The notes under the pieces: model-generated
What the model was told of the DNA's origin: nothing
What the model saw: only the letters and a program-made list of their open reading frames with translations
The model's database searches: none
Position numbers and translations under genes: made by a program
Assembly: GCA_900546315.1 (NCBI GenBank)
Contig: URCP01000027.1
Span: forward strand, 1 to 29,121
Direction: 5' to 3'
From: an uncultured Eubacteriales bacterium
Lineage (GTDB): Bacteria; Bacillota; Clostridia; Oscillospirales; CAG-272
Length of the DNA: 29,121 nucleotides
Shown here: one piece after another, positions 15,145-22,063 of the stretch
Position numbering within the stretch: position 1 is the first letter of the stretch
Layout: each line of letters opens with the position of its first letter

Positions 15145-15753
15145 TTATTGGTCTTCCCCGCGCGTTTCGTCTTCCGGAGTTTCATCCGTGCTCTTCGTTG
15201 CGCCGTCCGATAATGCCTGCACAGGCTCACCGAACAGCTCGACAGGCGGCAGCGCCGAGAGCGACGTCAGACCGAACACCCGGAGAAAATCGTCCGTTGT
15301 CCTGAAAAGCGACGGATGCCCCGGCGCGTCGAGCTTTCCGCACACCTCGATCAGCCGCTTGTCGATCAGGTTATTGACCGCGTAAGCCGAATCAGTCCCG
15401 CGTATCTGGTCTATATACGACCTCGTCACCGGCTGATGGTACGCGACGATCGCGAGCGTCTCGAGCGAGCTGCGCGACAGGTTTCCCCCGCGCTTGACGC
15501 CGAGCGCCGCGCGAATCCGGTCGATGTGCTCCTCTTTCGTACAAAGCTGACAGGAGTCGTCGAAGATCAGCAGCTGTATACCGCTCGACTTGTCCTCGAG
15601 TCTTCGCCGCAGCTCCTCCGCGATCGCCCTCGTGTCGTCAAGCGACAGTCCGAGCGCCTCGCCGAGCTTTTCGAACCCGACCGGATACCCGGCGGCGAAT
15701 AGTATCGCCTCGAGCGCCGGAATCAGCTCCGCGCCTGTTGTCTCACCGCTCAT
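15145..15753 (-). CDS. scpB: Segregation and condensation protein B
   Basis: Winged-helix subunit that, with ScpA, binds SMC to form bacterial condensin for chromosome segregation. About 202 residues, with the family signatures LIPALEAILFAAGYPV, RSSLETLAIVAYHQPVTRSYIDQIRG and NLIDKRLIEVCGKLDAPGHPSLFRTTDDFLRVFGL. An upstream ATG (15801) is possible, but GGAGGT (15766-15761) lies 7 nt before ATG 15753 and the homologous region starts there, so 15753 is preferred. It overlaps the end of scpA by 11 bp. The tail after ELFGEPVQ is acidic and dispensable-looking. Confidence 0.94.
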   Translation of the reverse strand: MSGETTGAELIPALEAILFAAGYPVGFEKLGEALGLSLDDTRAIAEELRRRLEDKSSGIQLLIFDDSCQLCTKEEHIDRIRAALGVKRGGNLSRSSLETLAIVAYHQPVTRSYIDQIRGTDSAYAVNNLIDKRLIEVCGKLDAPGHPSLFRTTDDFLRVFGLTSLSALPPVELFGEPVQALSDGATKSTDETPEDETRGEDQ

Positions 15754-16684
15754 CTTCTTCACCTCCTCCGCTGACGCCTCCGGCGCCTTCTTCGTATTCA
15801 TCGTATTCGCGGATTTCCTCCGCCTCGTCCGCGGCGTCGACTATATCGCCCGCTTCCTGAACGGCGGTCTTTTCATCTTCCGCGAACCCCGCGCTTCCGG
15901 TCGTGTCCATACTCTCGCGCGGGTCAATATGCCCGCGGTTCAGGCTCATCGCGAAATCGTGCGGCCCCTCCTCGAACGTGTACTCTCCCACGGGTCTCAG
16001 GGTCACGCGGTTCTTCTTTATCAGCTCGAGCACCGCGAGGAAAGTCGCGATGAGCTCGCTGCGCGTGTTCGCCGTCAGCAGTATCGACGTATAAAGCGTA
16101 TCGCCGTGCCGCACGAGATAGCGTATGACGCCGAATATTTTTCCGCTCACCGGAACTATCGGCGTTCTGAGTATCCGTTCGAAAGGCTGCTCGGCGCGCA
16201 TCCGGTTCAGGCTGTCAATCTGCGGCTTGTCGAGCGACGCCATCAGAGCGAGCATCACCCTTTTCAGACGCTGCGGATCCTGATCCTCGAGCCTGCCGTT
16301 GTCCGGCTTCACCTCGTCGGTGTCCTTCGTGACGCGCCCGGAGAAATCGGAAAGCTGACTCGTCAGATAGTCGGCGGCTTCCTTCATCCGCGCGTACTCG
16401 GCGAGGGCTGCGGCGAGCTTTGCCCGCGGGTCCTCCTCTTCCTTCTCGTCGCGCGGGAGGAGCATCTTCGATTTTATCAGCATAAGCTCGCTCGCCATCA
16501 CGATGAACTCACCCGCGACCTCCATGTCCATCCGGTGCATCAGGTCGATGTATTCCATGTACTGCGCGAAGAGCTCCGCTATCGGTATGTCGGTTATCTT
16601 CACCTTGTTGTTCTCGATGAGTCTTAAAAGCAGGTCGAGCGTCACCTCGAATACCTCGAGCTTATAGTTCACCGTCTCCATCAT
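15743..16684 (-). CDS. scpA: Segregation and condensation protein A (kleisin)
   Basis: The kleisin subunit of SMC-ScpA-ScpB. Starts at ATG 16684, which overlaps the M50 protease stop as ATGA, giving about 313 residues. The N-terminal domain (YKLEVFEVTLDLLLRLIENNKVKITDIPIAEL) binds the SMC neck, and the winged-helix C-terminal region lies around residues 175-260 (LLTANTRSELIATFLAVLELIKKNRVTLRP). An acidic tail of about 55 residues follows, making the protein longer than the usual 240-260. An upstream start at 16714 would extend it within the M50 gene and is not supported by a ribosome site. Order M50-scpA-scpB is common in Clostridia and Bacilli. Confidence 0.94.
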   Translation of the reverse strand: MMETVNYKLEVFEVTLDLLLRLIENNKVKITDIPIAELFAQYMEYIDLMHRMDMEVAGEFIVMASELMLIKSKMLLPRDEKEEEDPRAKLAAALAEYARMKEAADYLTSQLSDFSGRVTKDTDEVKPDNGRLEDQDPQRLKRVMLALMASLDKPQIDSLNRMRAEQPFERILRTPIVPVSGKIFGVIRYLVRHGDTLYTSILLTANTRSELIATFLAVLELIKKNRVTLRPVGEYTFEEGPHDFAMSLNRGHIDPRESMDTTGSAGFAEDEKTAVQEAGDIVDAADEAEEIREYDEYEEGAGGVSGGGEEDER

Positions 16685-17376
16685 CCGAAGAAAGGCAGCA
16701 GCTCGAGCAGCCACCGCATCCCGCCGGATATCGCGCCGGTCAGGAAGGTCAGCGGCTTGTCGAGAAGCCCCGTGACAAGCAGAAGCATGATTCCGAGAGA
16801 TATGTACCTCTCGTACTTCATCACGCCGAAATAATACTTCTCCGGCAGGATCGCGTATAACACCCTCGAGCCGTCAAGCGGCGGAACCGGGAAGAAATTG
16901 AACACCGCGAGCGAGATATTCATGTAATGGAAAGTGAAAATGAACGTCAGGCAGGCGTATATCAGATTTATCGTGAACTCGGACGAGTTCATGAAAGCCC
17001 CGTGAGCGTCGCACGCCATAATGATCTCATAAGGGATCAGAATAACGAACGCCAGCAGCAGGTTAGCGACCGGACCCGCGAGCGCCGTCAGCGCCATGCC
17101 GCGCTTCGGATGCCTGAAATTGCGCGCGTCGATCGGCACCGGTCTCGCCCATCCGAAGCCGAACAGAAGCATACAGAAAAAACCGATCGGGTCGAGATGC
17201 GCGAACGGATTCAGCGAAAGCCGCCCTCTCTCTTTCGCCGTGTGGTCGCCGAGTCTGTCCGCCATCCATCCGTGAGCGACCTCATGGAAGGTCAGCGAGA
17301 TGAGCACTATGACAAGGCTCATAAGAATCTGAAGAAGACTTGCCTTCAGATTCGAAAAATCAAGATTCCTGAGCAT
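16681..17376 (-). CDS. M50-family site-2-type zinc metalloprotease
   Basis: An intramembrane metalloprotease of 231 residues. HEVAH (H31, E32, H35) is the zinc and catalytic site within the first membrane segment, and the second site is PVPPLDGSR with D168 in NFFPVPPLDG. About five to six membrane segments; no PDZ domain. It is the short YwhC-like subgroup often found immediately before scpA. Its natural substrate is not known. AGGG lies 6 nt before ATG 17376, 9 bp after engB; the stop overlaps the start of scpA. Confidence 0.92.
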   Translation of the reverse strand: MLRNLDFSNLKASLLQILMSLVIVLISLTFHEVAHGWMADRLGDHTAKERGRLSLNPFAHLDPIGFFCMLLFGFGWARPVPIDARNFRHPKRGMALTALAGPVANLLLAFVILIPYEIIMACDAHGAFMNSSEFTINLIYACLTFIFTFHYMNISLAVFNFFPVPPLDGSRVLYAILPEKYYFGVMKYERYISLGIMLLLVTGLLDKPLTFLTGAISGGMRWLLELLPFFG

Positions 17377-17385
17377 CGTACGCCC

Positions 17386-17967
17386 TCACCCCGCGAGCCC
17401 GGAGAGCGCCGCGCGGCACTCCTCGACGCCCTCTCCGGAGAGCGCGGAGAACGGTATCACCGTGTGCTCCGAGATCAGCGGGTGGCTTCTCAGAGCCTCG
17501 AGCGACTTCTTTCTGTCGGTCGCGTTCAGCTTGTCCGCCTTTGTCGCTACGACGATGAACGGCATCCCGGTCTGACCGAGAAAATCAAGCATCATCTCGT
17601 CGTCCGCGGTCGGTCCGACCTTCAGGTCGACGAGCTGCGCGACGCCGGACAGAAGCCCGCCGGTCAGGTACCCGTCTGTCAGGCGCGACCACTTCTCGCG
17701 ATCCGCCGGAGCCCTCTTCGCGAAGCCGTAGCCCGGCAGGTCGACTATATAGAGCTTCTTATCGACAAGATAGAAATTCAGCGTGATTGTCTTTCCGGGG
17801 GAACCGGAGACGCGCGCGAGGCTCTTTCTGTTCGATATCTTATTGAGAAAGCTGCTCTTCCCGACGTTCGAGCGTCCGGAGAGCGCTATCTGCGGGATCC
17901 CGTCCCGCGGTATCTGCTCTGACAGTCCGGCGGTGCGGACGAGTTCGATATTTGTGTAATTAAGCAT
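17386..17967 (-). CDS. engB: Ribosome biogenesis GTPase EngB/YsxC (YihA)
   Basis: A GTPase required for late assembly of the 50S subunit. About 193 residues with all G motifs: G1 SGRSNVGKSS, G3 DLPG in IVDLPGYGFAKR, G4 TKAD, and a G5 SALSG near the end. Two starts are possible: ATG 17979 (MVIKM...) and ATG 17967. As with pncB, GAAAGG ends 1 nt before the first and 13 nt before the second, and family homology (NIELVRTAG) starts just after the second. Both ATGs and the ribosome site lie in the dispersed repeat. The spacing to lon upstream is filled by that repeat. Confidence 0.93.
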   Translation of the reverse strand: MLNYTNIELVRTAGLSEQIPRDGIPQIALSGRSNVGKSSFLNKISNRKSLARVSGSPGKTITLNFYLVDKKLYIVDLPGYGFAKRAPADREKWSRLTDGYLTGGLLSGVAQLVDLKVGPTADDEMMLDFLGQTGMPFIVVATKADKLNATDRKKSLEALRSHPLISEHTVIPFSALSGEGVEECRAALSGLAG

Positions 17968-18113
17968 TTTTATGACCATGCCTTTCGTAGTAACTTACAG
18001 TTTTGAGGCGGTTTTGAAAGACGGCTTGTCCGTCTTTCAAAATTCACGACCCCATGTCGTGAAAGCCTCAAAACTGTTTGGTCTGAAAATTCATTTTCAG
18101 ACTTGTGCCTTTC
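17965..18113 (-). repeat. Structured dispersed repeat, copy 2 (5' leader of engB, includes its start codon)
   Basis: Reverse-orientation copy of the element at 3731-3881, again reading toward its downstream gene. The outer stem lies at 18065-18076/17998-18009 and is identical to copy 1. Hairpin iii is perfect here (13-bp arms TTTTGAAAGACGG / CCGTCTTTCAAAA). GAAAGGCA occurs at both ends in this copy. Of nine differences from copy 1, three lie in the loops of hairpins i and ii, three on the left arm of hairpin iii and three in the 3' spacer; the stems of i and ii and the outer stem are unchanged apart from one closing pair of hairpin i. It fills the space between the lon stop and the engB start. 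Confidence 0.9.
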
Positions 18114-18140
18114 AGTTAACAGTTAAATGGCAGGATTTCG

Positions 18141-20597
18141 TCACTCGGCGCCCTCAGACACAGCCGCCGGAACACGTGCCGGTGCGTCATCCATCACCGG
18201 GATGATATCCGGCGATTTCTCAGCGACCTCTTCACGGCTCACATAGTCGCTCATCAGCGTCTCGGCTGACGTTTTTCTCACGAGAGCCCGCTCCAGCACC
18301 TCGTCCGCGGTCTTCACCGGGACGAACCCGAGCGTCTCCCTGACGGTCGGGTCGAGCTTTGAGAGGTCGCGCATATTGTCCGCCGGAATCAGCACCGTCT
18401 TCACGCCGGCGTTGTAAGCCGCCATCGTCTTCTCCCGGAGCCCGCCTATAGCAAGCACCTTTCCGCGGAGCGTCACCTCGCCGGTCATCGCTATGTCGCG
18501 TCTCACCGGGATGCCGGAAAGCGCGCTCGCGAGCGACGTCACAAGCGTGACGCCCGCGCTCGGCCCGTCCTTCGGGACAGCTCCCTCCGGGACGTGGATA
18601 TGTATATCGCAGTTTTTGTAGAACATCGGGTCTATCCCGAGCTCCTTCGCCCTCGAACGGACAAAGCTCAGCGCGATGTGCGCCGACTCCTTCATTACGT
18701 CGCCGAGAGAGCCTGTCAGCTCAAGCTTCCCACTCCCCTCGAACACAGCAGTCTCAACGCGCAGCATATCGCCGCCGACCTCGGTGTACGCGAGACCGTT
18801 CACGACGCCGACCTCATCCGTGTCGGATATGCGCTCCTGAATTATCGTGTCCTCACCGAGATATTCGCGCAGGTCCTCCGGTTTCACGACGATCTGCTTT
18901 ATCTCCGGGTCCTCGACAACCTTCTTCGCCGCTTTGCGGCAGATGTCAGCGATCCGGCGCTCGAGGCTGCGCACTCCCGCTTCGCGGGTGTAGCTGTCGA
19001 TGATCTCAAGCAGCGCCTCGTCCGTGATCTTAAGCCGTCTGCGGTTCAGCCCGCAGCGCTTAATCTGCTTCGCAAGCATATGCTCCTTCGCTATCGCGAG
19101 CTTTTCGGAGCGGGTGTAGGAATTCATCCGTATGATGTCCATACGGTCGATGAGCGGTCTCGGAACCGTCTCGAGCGTGTTCGCCGTCGCGATGAACAGG
19201 CACTCGGAGAGGTCTATCGGCAGCTCCATGTAGTTGTCGCGGAACGACTTGTTCTGCTCCGGGTCAAGCACCTCGAGAAGCGCCGCCGCCGGGTCGCCGT
19301 TCGCGCCCGCCGCTATCTTGTCTATCTCATCGAGCAGAATGACCGGATTCCGCGTCCCCGCCTGAGCGAGCGCGTTCACGATGCGTCCGGGCATAGCTCC
19401 GATATATGTCTTCCTGTGTCCGCGTATCTCAGCCTCGTCCCTGACACCGCCGAGCGACACACGCACATACTTGCGCCCCGTCGCACGGGCGATAGAAGCG
19501 CCGACCGACGTCTTTCCGACGCCGGGAGCGCCGACAAGACAGAGTATCTGGCTCTTTATGTCGGTGAGCTGTCTCACCGCGAGGAACTCGAGAACGCGCT
19601 CCTTGACCTTGTCGAGCCCGAAGTGATCCTCGTCGAGTATCTTCTTCGCGCGCTTTATGTCGTTCCGGTCCGGCGAGAGCTTCGTCCACGGGAACTCAAG
19701 GCAGGTGTCGATCCACCCGCGCGAAACCGAGGACTCCGCGGAGCCGAACGGATTCTTCGCCATTCTCGAGACTTCCTTCAGGAGCTTTTCCTCGACCTCC
19801 TTCGGGAGCTTCGCCTTCTTTATCTTCTGCGTATACTCGTCGGTCTCGTCGTCGGACGTGTCGCCGAGCTCCTTCTTCACCGCCTTCAGCTGCTCGCGGA
19901 GGAAATAGTCCCGCTGATTCTTGTTTATCTGCTCCTGCACCTTCTGGTGTATCTCGGACTCCGCCGAGAGCAGTATCTCCTCGTCGTACATCATCGAGAT
20001 TACCGTGCGTATCTGCTTCACCGGGTCGAGCGCGTTCAGCACCTTCTGCTTGTCCGACGGACGCACGAGCACATGGCAGGCGATGAAATCCGCGAGGAAA
20101 CCGACCTCGGTGATCGCCTTCACAGCAGCCGAGACGTCGTTCGACAGCTTCGGCATAAATCTCGTCAGGCTCTCGAACGCGGCGACCGCCTCGCGCATAT
20201 ACGCCTCCCCGCGGAGGTCCGGCGTGTCGTCTGTCGCGGACAGCCTCACAAGAAGCTCAGCCGTGATGAGGGATCCCTTACTGACCGCTCCGACGACCGT
20301 CGCGCGGCTGATTCCCTCGATAATGACCCGTCTTACCTTGTCGCTGACGCGTATCGTCTGCTTTATACGCGCGACGGTTCCGACGCCCTCGAGCGCGTCC
20401 GGCGAAGGGTCGATCGCCGTCATGTCCTTCTGCATAACAAAGAACGCATTCCCGCCGGTTCCCGCCGCGTCAAGCGCCGCGAGCGCCGTGCTGCCAGTCA
20501 GCTCGAAGCTCATCGAATTACGCGGAAAAACCACGATCCCGCGCGTCGGTACGACCGGAAGTGACACACGGTCGATCTTTTCTATATAATTCGGCAT
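18141..20597 (-). CDS. lon: ATP-dependent protease Lon (LonA)
   Basis: Degrades damaged and regulatory proteins; soluble hexamer. About 818 residues. N-terminal substrate-binding domain (LPVVPTRGIVVFPRNSMSFELTG), AAA+ module with Walker A GAPGVGKTS (K362) and Walker B VILLDEIDK (D423), and the Ser-Lys protease domain with S680 in PKDGPSAGVT and K723 in GGLREKTMAA. A 40-residue tail extends past the protease domain. The TTG at 20606 has an unsuitably close GGAGA (2 nt); ATG 20597 has 11 nt and gives the family start, so it is preferred. A promoter and a 5' hairpin lie upstream. First gene of the long minus-strand series. Confidence 0.96.
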   Translation of the reverse strand: MPNYIEKIDRVSLPVVPTRGIVVFPRNSMSFELTGSTALAALDAAGTGGNAFFVMQKDMTAIDPSPDALEGVGTVARIKQTIRVSDKVRRVIIEGISRATVVGAVSKGSLITAELLVRLSATDDTPDLRGEAYMREAVAAFESLTRFMPKLSNDVSAAVKAITEVGFLADFIACHVLVRPSDKQKVLNALDPVKQIRTVISMMYDEEILLSAESEIHQKVQEQINKNQRDYFLREQLKAVKKELGDTSDDETDEYTQKIKKAKLPKEVEEKLLKEVSRMAKNPFGSAESSVSRGWIDTCLEFPWTKLSPDRNDIKRAKKILDEDHFGLDKVKERVLEFLAVRQLTDIKSQILCLVGAPGVGKTSVGASIARATGRKYVRVSLGGVRDEAEIRGHRKTYIGAMPGRIVNALAQAGTRNPVILLDEIDKIAAGANGDPAAALLEVLDPEQNKSFRDNYMELPIDLSECLFIATANTLETVPRPLIDRMDIIRMNSYTRSEKLAIAKEHMLAKQIKRCGLNRRRLKITDEALLEIIDSYTREAGVRSLERRIADICRKAAKKVVEDPEIKQIVVKPEDLREYLGEDTIIQERISDTDEVGVVNGLAYTEVGGDMLRVETAVFEGSGKLELTGSLGDVMKESAHIALSFVRSRAKELGIDPMFYKNCDIHIHVPEGAVPKDGPSAGVTLVTSLASALSGIPVRRDIAMTGEVTLRGKVLAIGGLREKTMAAYNAGVKTVLIPADNMRDLSKLDPTVRETLGFVPVKTADEVLERALVRKTSAETLMSDYVSREEVAEKSPDIIPVMDDAPARVPAAVSEGAE

Positions 20598-20649
20598 TAT
20601 GTTCAATTTCTCCGATTTCAGTAATAAGTCGTCCGATCACGGAATATAT

Positions 20650-20681
20650 CCTCAACAGCGTGACCGGAGCGCGTATTGAGG
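20650..20681 (-). promoter_or_regulatory. Stem-loop at the 5' end of the lon leader
   Basis: CCTCAA (20650-20655) and TTGAGG (20676-20681) form a perfect 6-bp stem with an inner GCG/CGC pair of arms. The predicted lon transcription start is near 20685, so the hairpin would form the extreme 5' end of the mRNA, or serve as an operator on the DNA. It does not match CIRCE or CtsR boxes. Confidence 0.55.
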
Positions 20682-20691
20682 TCTTCTCTAT

Positions 20692-20720
20692 ATTATAACA
20701 CACCTGACGCCCGTTTTCCA
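20692..20720 (-). promoter_or_regulatory. Extended -10 promoter of lon
   Basis: On the minus strand TATAAT (20697-20692) is preceded by TGT, an extended -10, with TGGAAA (20720-20715, four of six matches) 17 nt upstream. A second candidate -35 (TTGACA further upstream) has no good -10. Confidence 0.65.
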
Positions 20721-20809
20721 TACGAATCGACAATCTTTAAGAAGAATTAAACATTTGTCAATATTTTCTTCAGTCAAACCGCCGGAAAAATGAAGAAAAA
20801 ACGAAAAAA

Positions 20810-20854
20810 CGGCTCTGCGCGGGTATATCATAAGATTGATATTCCGCAGAGCCG
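20810..20854 (-). terminator. Intrinsic terminator of the 16-codon unit
   Basis: On the minus strand CGGCTCTGC and GCAGAGCCG form the main arms (20854-20846 and 20818-20810), with a second inner stem ATATCA/TGATAT around a 6-nt loop. The T-rich tail TTTTTTCGTTTTTT follows (20809-20796). A long, strong Rho-independent terminator whose 5' arm overlaps the end of the small ORF. Confidence 0.88.
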
Positions 20855-20878
20855 CTTAATCATACAAATCATTTTCAT
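20828..20878 (-). CDS. 16-codon small ORF with own promoter, ribosome site and terminator
   Basis: ATG 20878 to TGA 20828 encodes MKMICMIKRLCGISIL: short, cationic, hydrophobic, with two Cys. GAGGGAG (20893-20887) is 8 nt upstream, better than many sites in the window. It sits in a unit of about 135 nt: promoter at 20935-20963, start near 20928, terminator at 20810-20854, with the stop codon inside the terminator loop. I do not recognise the peptide. It could be a real microprotein, a leader peptide, or chance within a small RNA. Because lon has a separate promoter downstream of this terminator, it need not control lon. TGCCATT at the transcript 5' end (20928-20922) can pair with AATGGCA at the start codon (20884-20878). 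Confidence 0.55.
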   Translation of the reverse strand: MKMICMIKRLCGISIL

Positions 20879-20934
20879 GCCATTAACTCCCTCGGTTTTC
20901 TGTAGATTCATGCCGAATTCAAATGGCAGAAAAT

Positions 20935-20963
20935 ATTATACCGCATTTTTCGCCTTTTGTAAA
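20935..20963 (-). promoter_or_regulatory. Sigma-A promoter of the 16-codon unit
   Basis: On the minus strand TTTACA (20963-20958), 17-nt spacer, TATAAT (20940-20935). Only one mismatch from consensus. The initially transcribed region holds TTTTCTG...CAGAAAA (20933-20927/20902-20896), a perfect 7-bp inverted repeat, most of whose first arm lies before the likely start. Confidence 0.8.
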
Positions 20964-20995
20964 TAGGCATTAAGACGAATTAGACGCGAAGATTG

Positions 20996-21030
20996 TCAGA
21001 TAATTTCGTCGTTTCGCCGATTTTATCTGA
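20996..21030. repeat. Inverted repeat over the stop of the 64-residue gene
   Basis: TCAGATAA (20996-21003) and TTATCTGA (21023-21030) are perfect 8-bp arms around a 19-nt centre with an inner CGA/TCG pair. The gene's TAA stop lies in one arm. No T run follows on the minus strand, so it is not a classical terminator; it could be a weak RNA 3' end or an operator. Confidence 0.45.
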
Positions 21031-21217
21031 AAGCGCTCCCGAACGGGTTCCGCGGCGGTGTCACATTATATTCCGGAGTCACGCAGACCTCGCCGGGAAG
21101 CTCATTCATGCCGTTCTGAGTGAGCGGCACAGGCGTGATCCCGTTGGGCGCCGGCGTTCTGACGCAGCGCCTGTCGAGCGGGTATCTCGGACGGTTCCGC
21201 GCGTTTTCGTTTGTCAT
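21023..21217 (-). CDS. Small Pro-rich protein, unknown
   Basis: 64 residues, polar and Pro/Asn/Arg-rich (PRYPLDRR, TPAPNG, TPVPLTQNG, VTPEYNVTPPRNP) with two Cys and no membrane segment or signal peptide. AAGGA lies 10 nt before ATG 21217. It is 93 bp after the ComF-type gene; a GC hairpin with an A loop (GCCGCG/CGCGGC) lies in between. I recognise no family. The good ribosome site and strand agreement support it as a gene. Confidence 0.55.
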   Translation of the reverse strand: MTNENARNRPRYPLDRRCVRTPAPNGITPVPLTQNGMNELPGEVCVTPEYNVTPPRNPFGSAFR

Positions 21218-21310
21218 GTCAGATCATCCTTCCGGACAGTATTCGAGCCGCGCTTTTTTCGCGGCGTCAATACCATGATATTCCGGAAAGCAAAAACCGT
21301 TCGCCGCGTC

Positions 21311-22045
21311 TCACCCGTGTGCGTGCGTCCTCGCTATCGTCGCGCTGATGATCATTTCCGCGCCGGCGCCTGTCAGCAGCTCAGCCGAAGAGGCGAGCGA
21401 CGCTCCGGTCGTCATTATGTCGTCCATGAGAATCACCGTCTTTCCGGCGAGATCCTTCTCGCGGACGGTTATCGTGTTCTTCGCGTTTTCAAGGCGTTCC
21501 TCGTGACCGAGCGTCTTCTGCTCGAGCGCCTTTCCGGTTCTGCCGAGCAGCTTCGCGTATCTGTAGCCGAGCTTTTTCGCGGTCAGCGACGCAACGTCCG
21601 CCATGTGGTCGTAGCCGACCTCGAGTATCGTTTTCGGGCGGCGCGGGACGTTCGTCACAATGACGTCCTCCGGTCTGACGCTCCTCAGATGCTCAGCCGC
21701 CTCCCGCCTGATGAGTTCCGCCATCTCCCCTGAGATGAAGTCGAGCAGGTCGCGCGTCGCGTTCCGTTTCAGCCGCCAGATCAGCGTGTCGGTCGCGCTC
21801 AGGCTCTTCCCCGGGACATAATCCGCGAGAAAGCATACAAGACCGAATCTCTCCCGATTCTTCCCGTCCCCGAACTCCGCGACCGGCTGACCGAGGTTCT
21901 CGCTCCGCGCCCGCAGCTTCTCGTTCTCAAACATACGCCCGCATCTCTCGCAGAACGGAGACTTCCTGCCGTCCCCGACAAGCTCGCCGCAGCGTACACA
22001 GTGCTCCGGGTACATGAACGACGCTATTCTGTCAATTATGGACAT
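21311..22045 (-). CDS. ComF-family phosphoribosyltransferase-like protein
   Basis: 244 residues. An N-terminal zinc-ribbon with C16, C19, C32, C35 (HCVRCG...FCERCG) is followed by a phosphoribosyltransferase-fold domain with PRRPKTILEVGYDHM and the PRPP-loop motif VILMDDIMTTGAS. ComF of Bacillus takes part in DNA uptake with ComFA; elsewhere the family occurs widely without competence genes, and no ComFA is seen here, so competence is not shown. GAGGTG lies 7 nt before ATG 22045, 18 bp after recD2. In the recD2 neighbourhood it fits a general DNA-metabolism operon. Confidence 0.88.
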   Translation of the reverse strand: MSIIDRIASFMYPEHCVRCGELVGDGRKSPFCERCGRMFENEKLRARSENLGQPVAEFGDGKNRERFGLVCFLADYVPGKSLSATDTLIWRLKRNATRDLLDFISGEMAELIRREAAEHLRSVRPEDVIVTNVPRRPKTILEVGYDHMADVASLTAKKLGYRYAKLLGRTGKALEQKTLGHEERLENAKNTITVREKDLAGKTVILMDDIMTTGASLASSAELLTGAGAEMIISATIARTHAHG

Positions 22046-22063
22046 CCTGTCTCACCTCGCCAG

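Noticed and set aside
17972..18205. 77-codon plus-strand frame across the repeat copy 2
   Set aside because: A related frame (SKLFGLKI...FQT) appears opposite copy 1 simply because the DNA is repeated; stems explain the conservation better, and the frame runs into lon antisense without a ribosome site.
18594..20564. 656-codon open frame on the plus strand opposite lon
   Set aside because: Arg/Leu-rich mirror of lon codons in a GC-rich genome; lon on the other strand has every catalytic motif. No ribosome site or family match.
20755..20790. CtsR-like boxes before lon (GTCAA and AGTCAAA)
   Set aside because: The two heptamers are imperfect and spaced about 14 nt instead of 3, so they do not form a CtsR operator.
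20793..20963. Classical attenuator of lon
   Set aside because: lon has its own extended -10 promoter downstream of the terminator, the peptide has no repeated regulatory codons, and no antiterminator pairing was seen. Not fully excluded for read-through transcripts.
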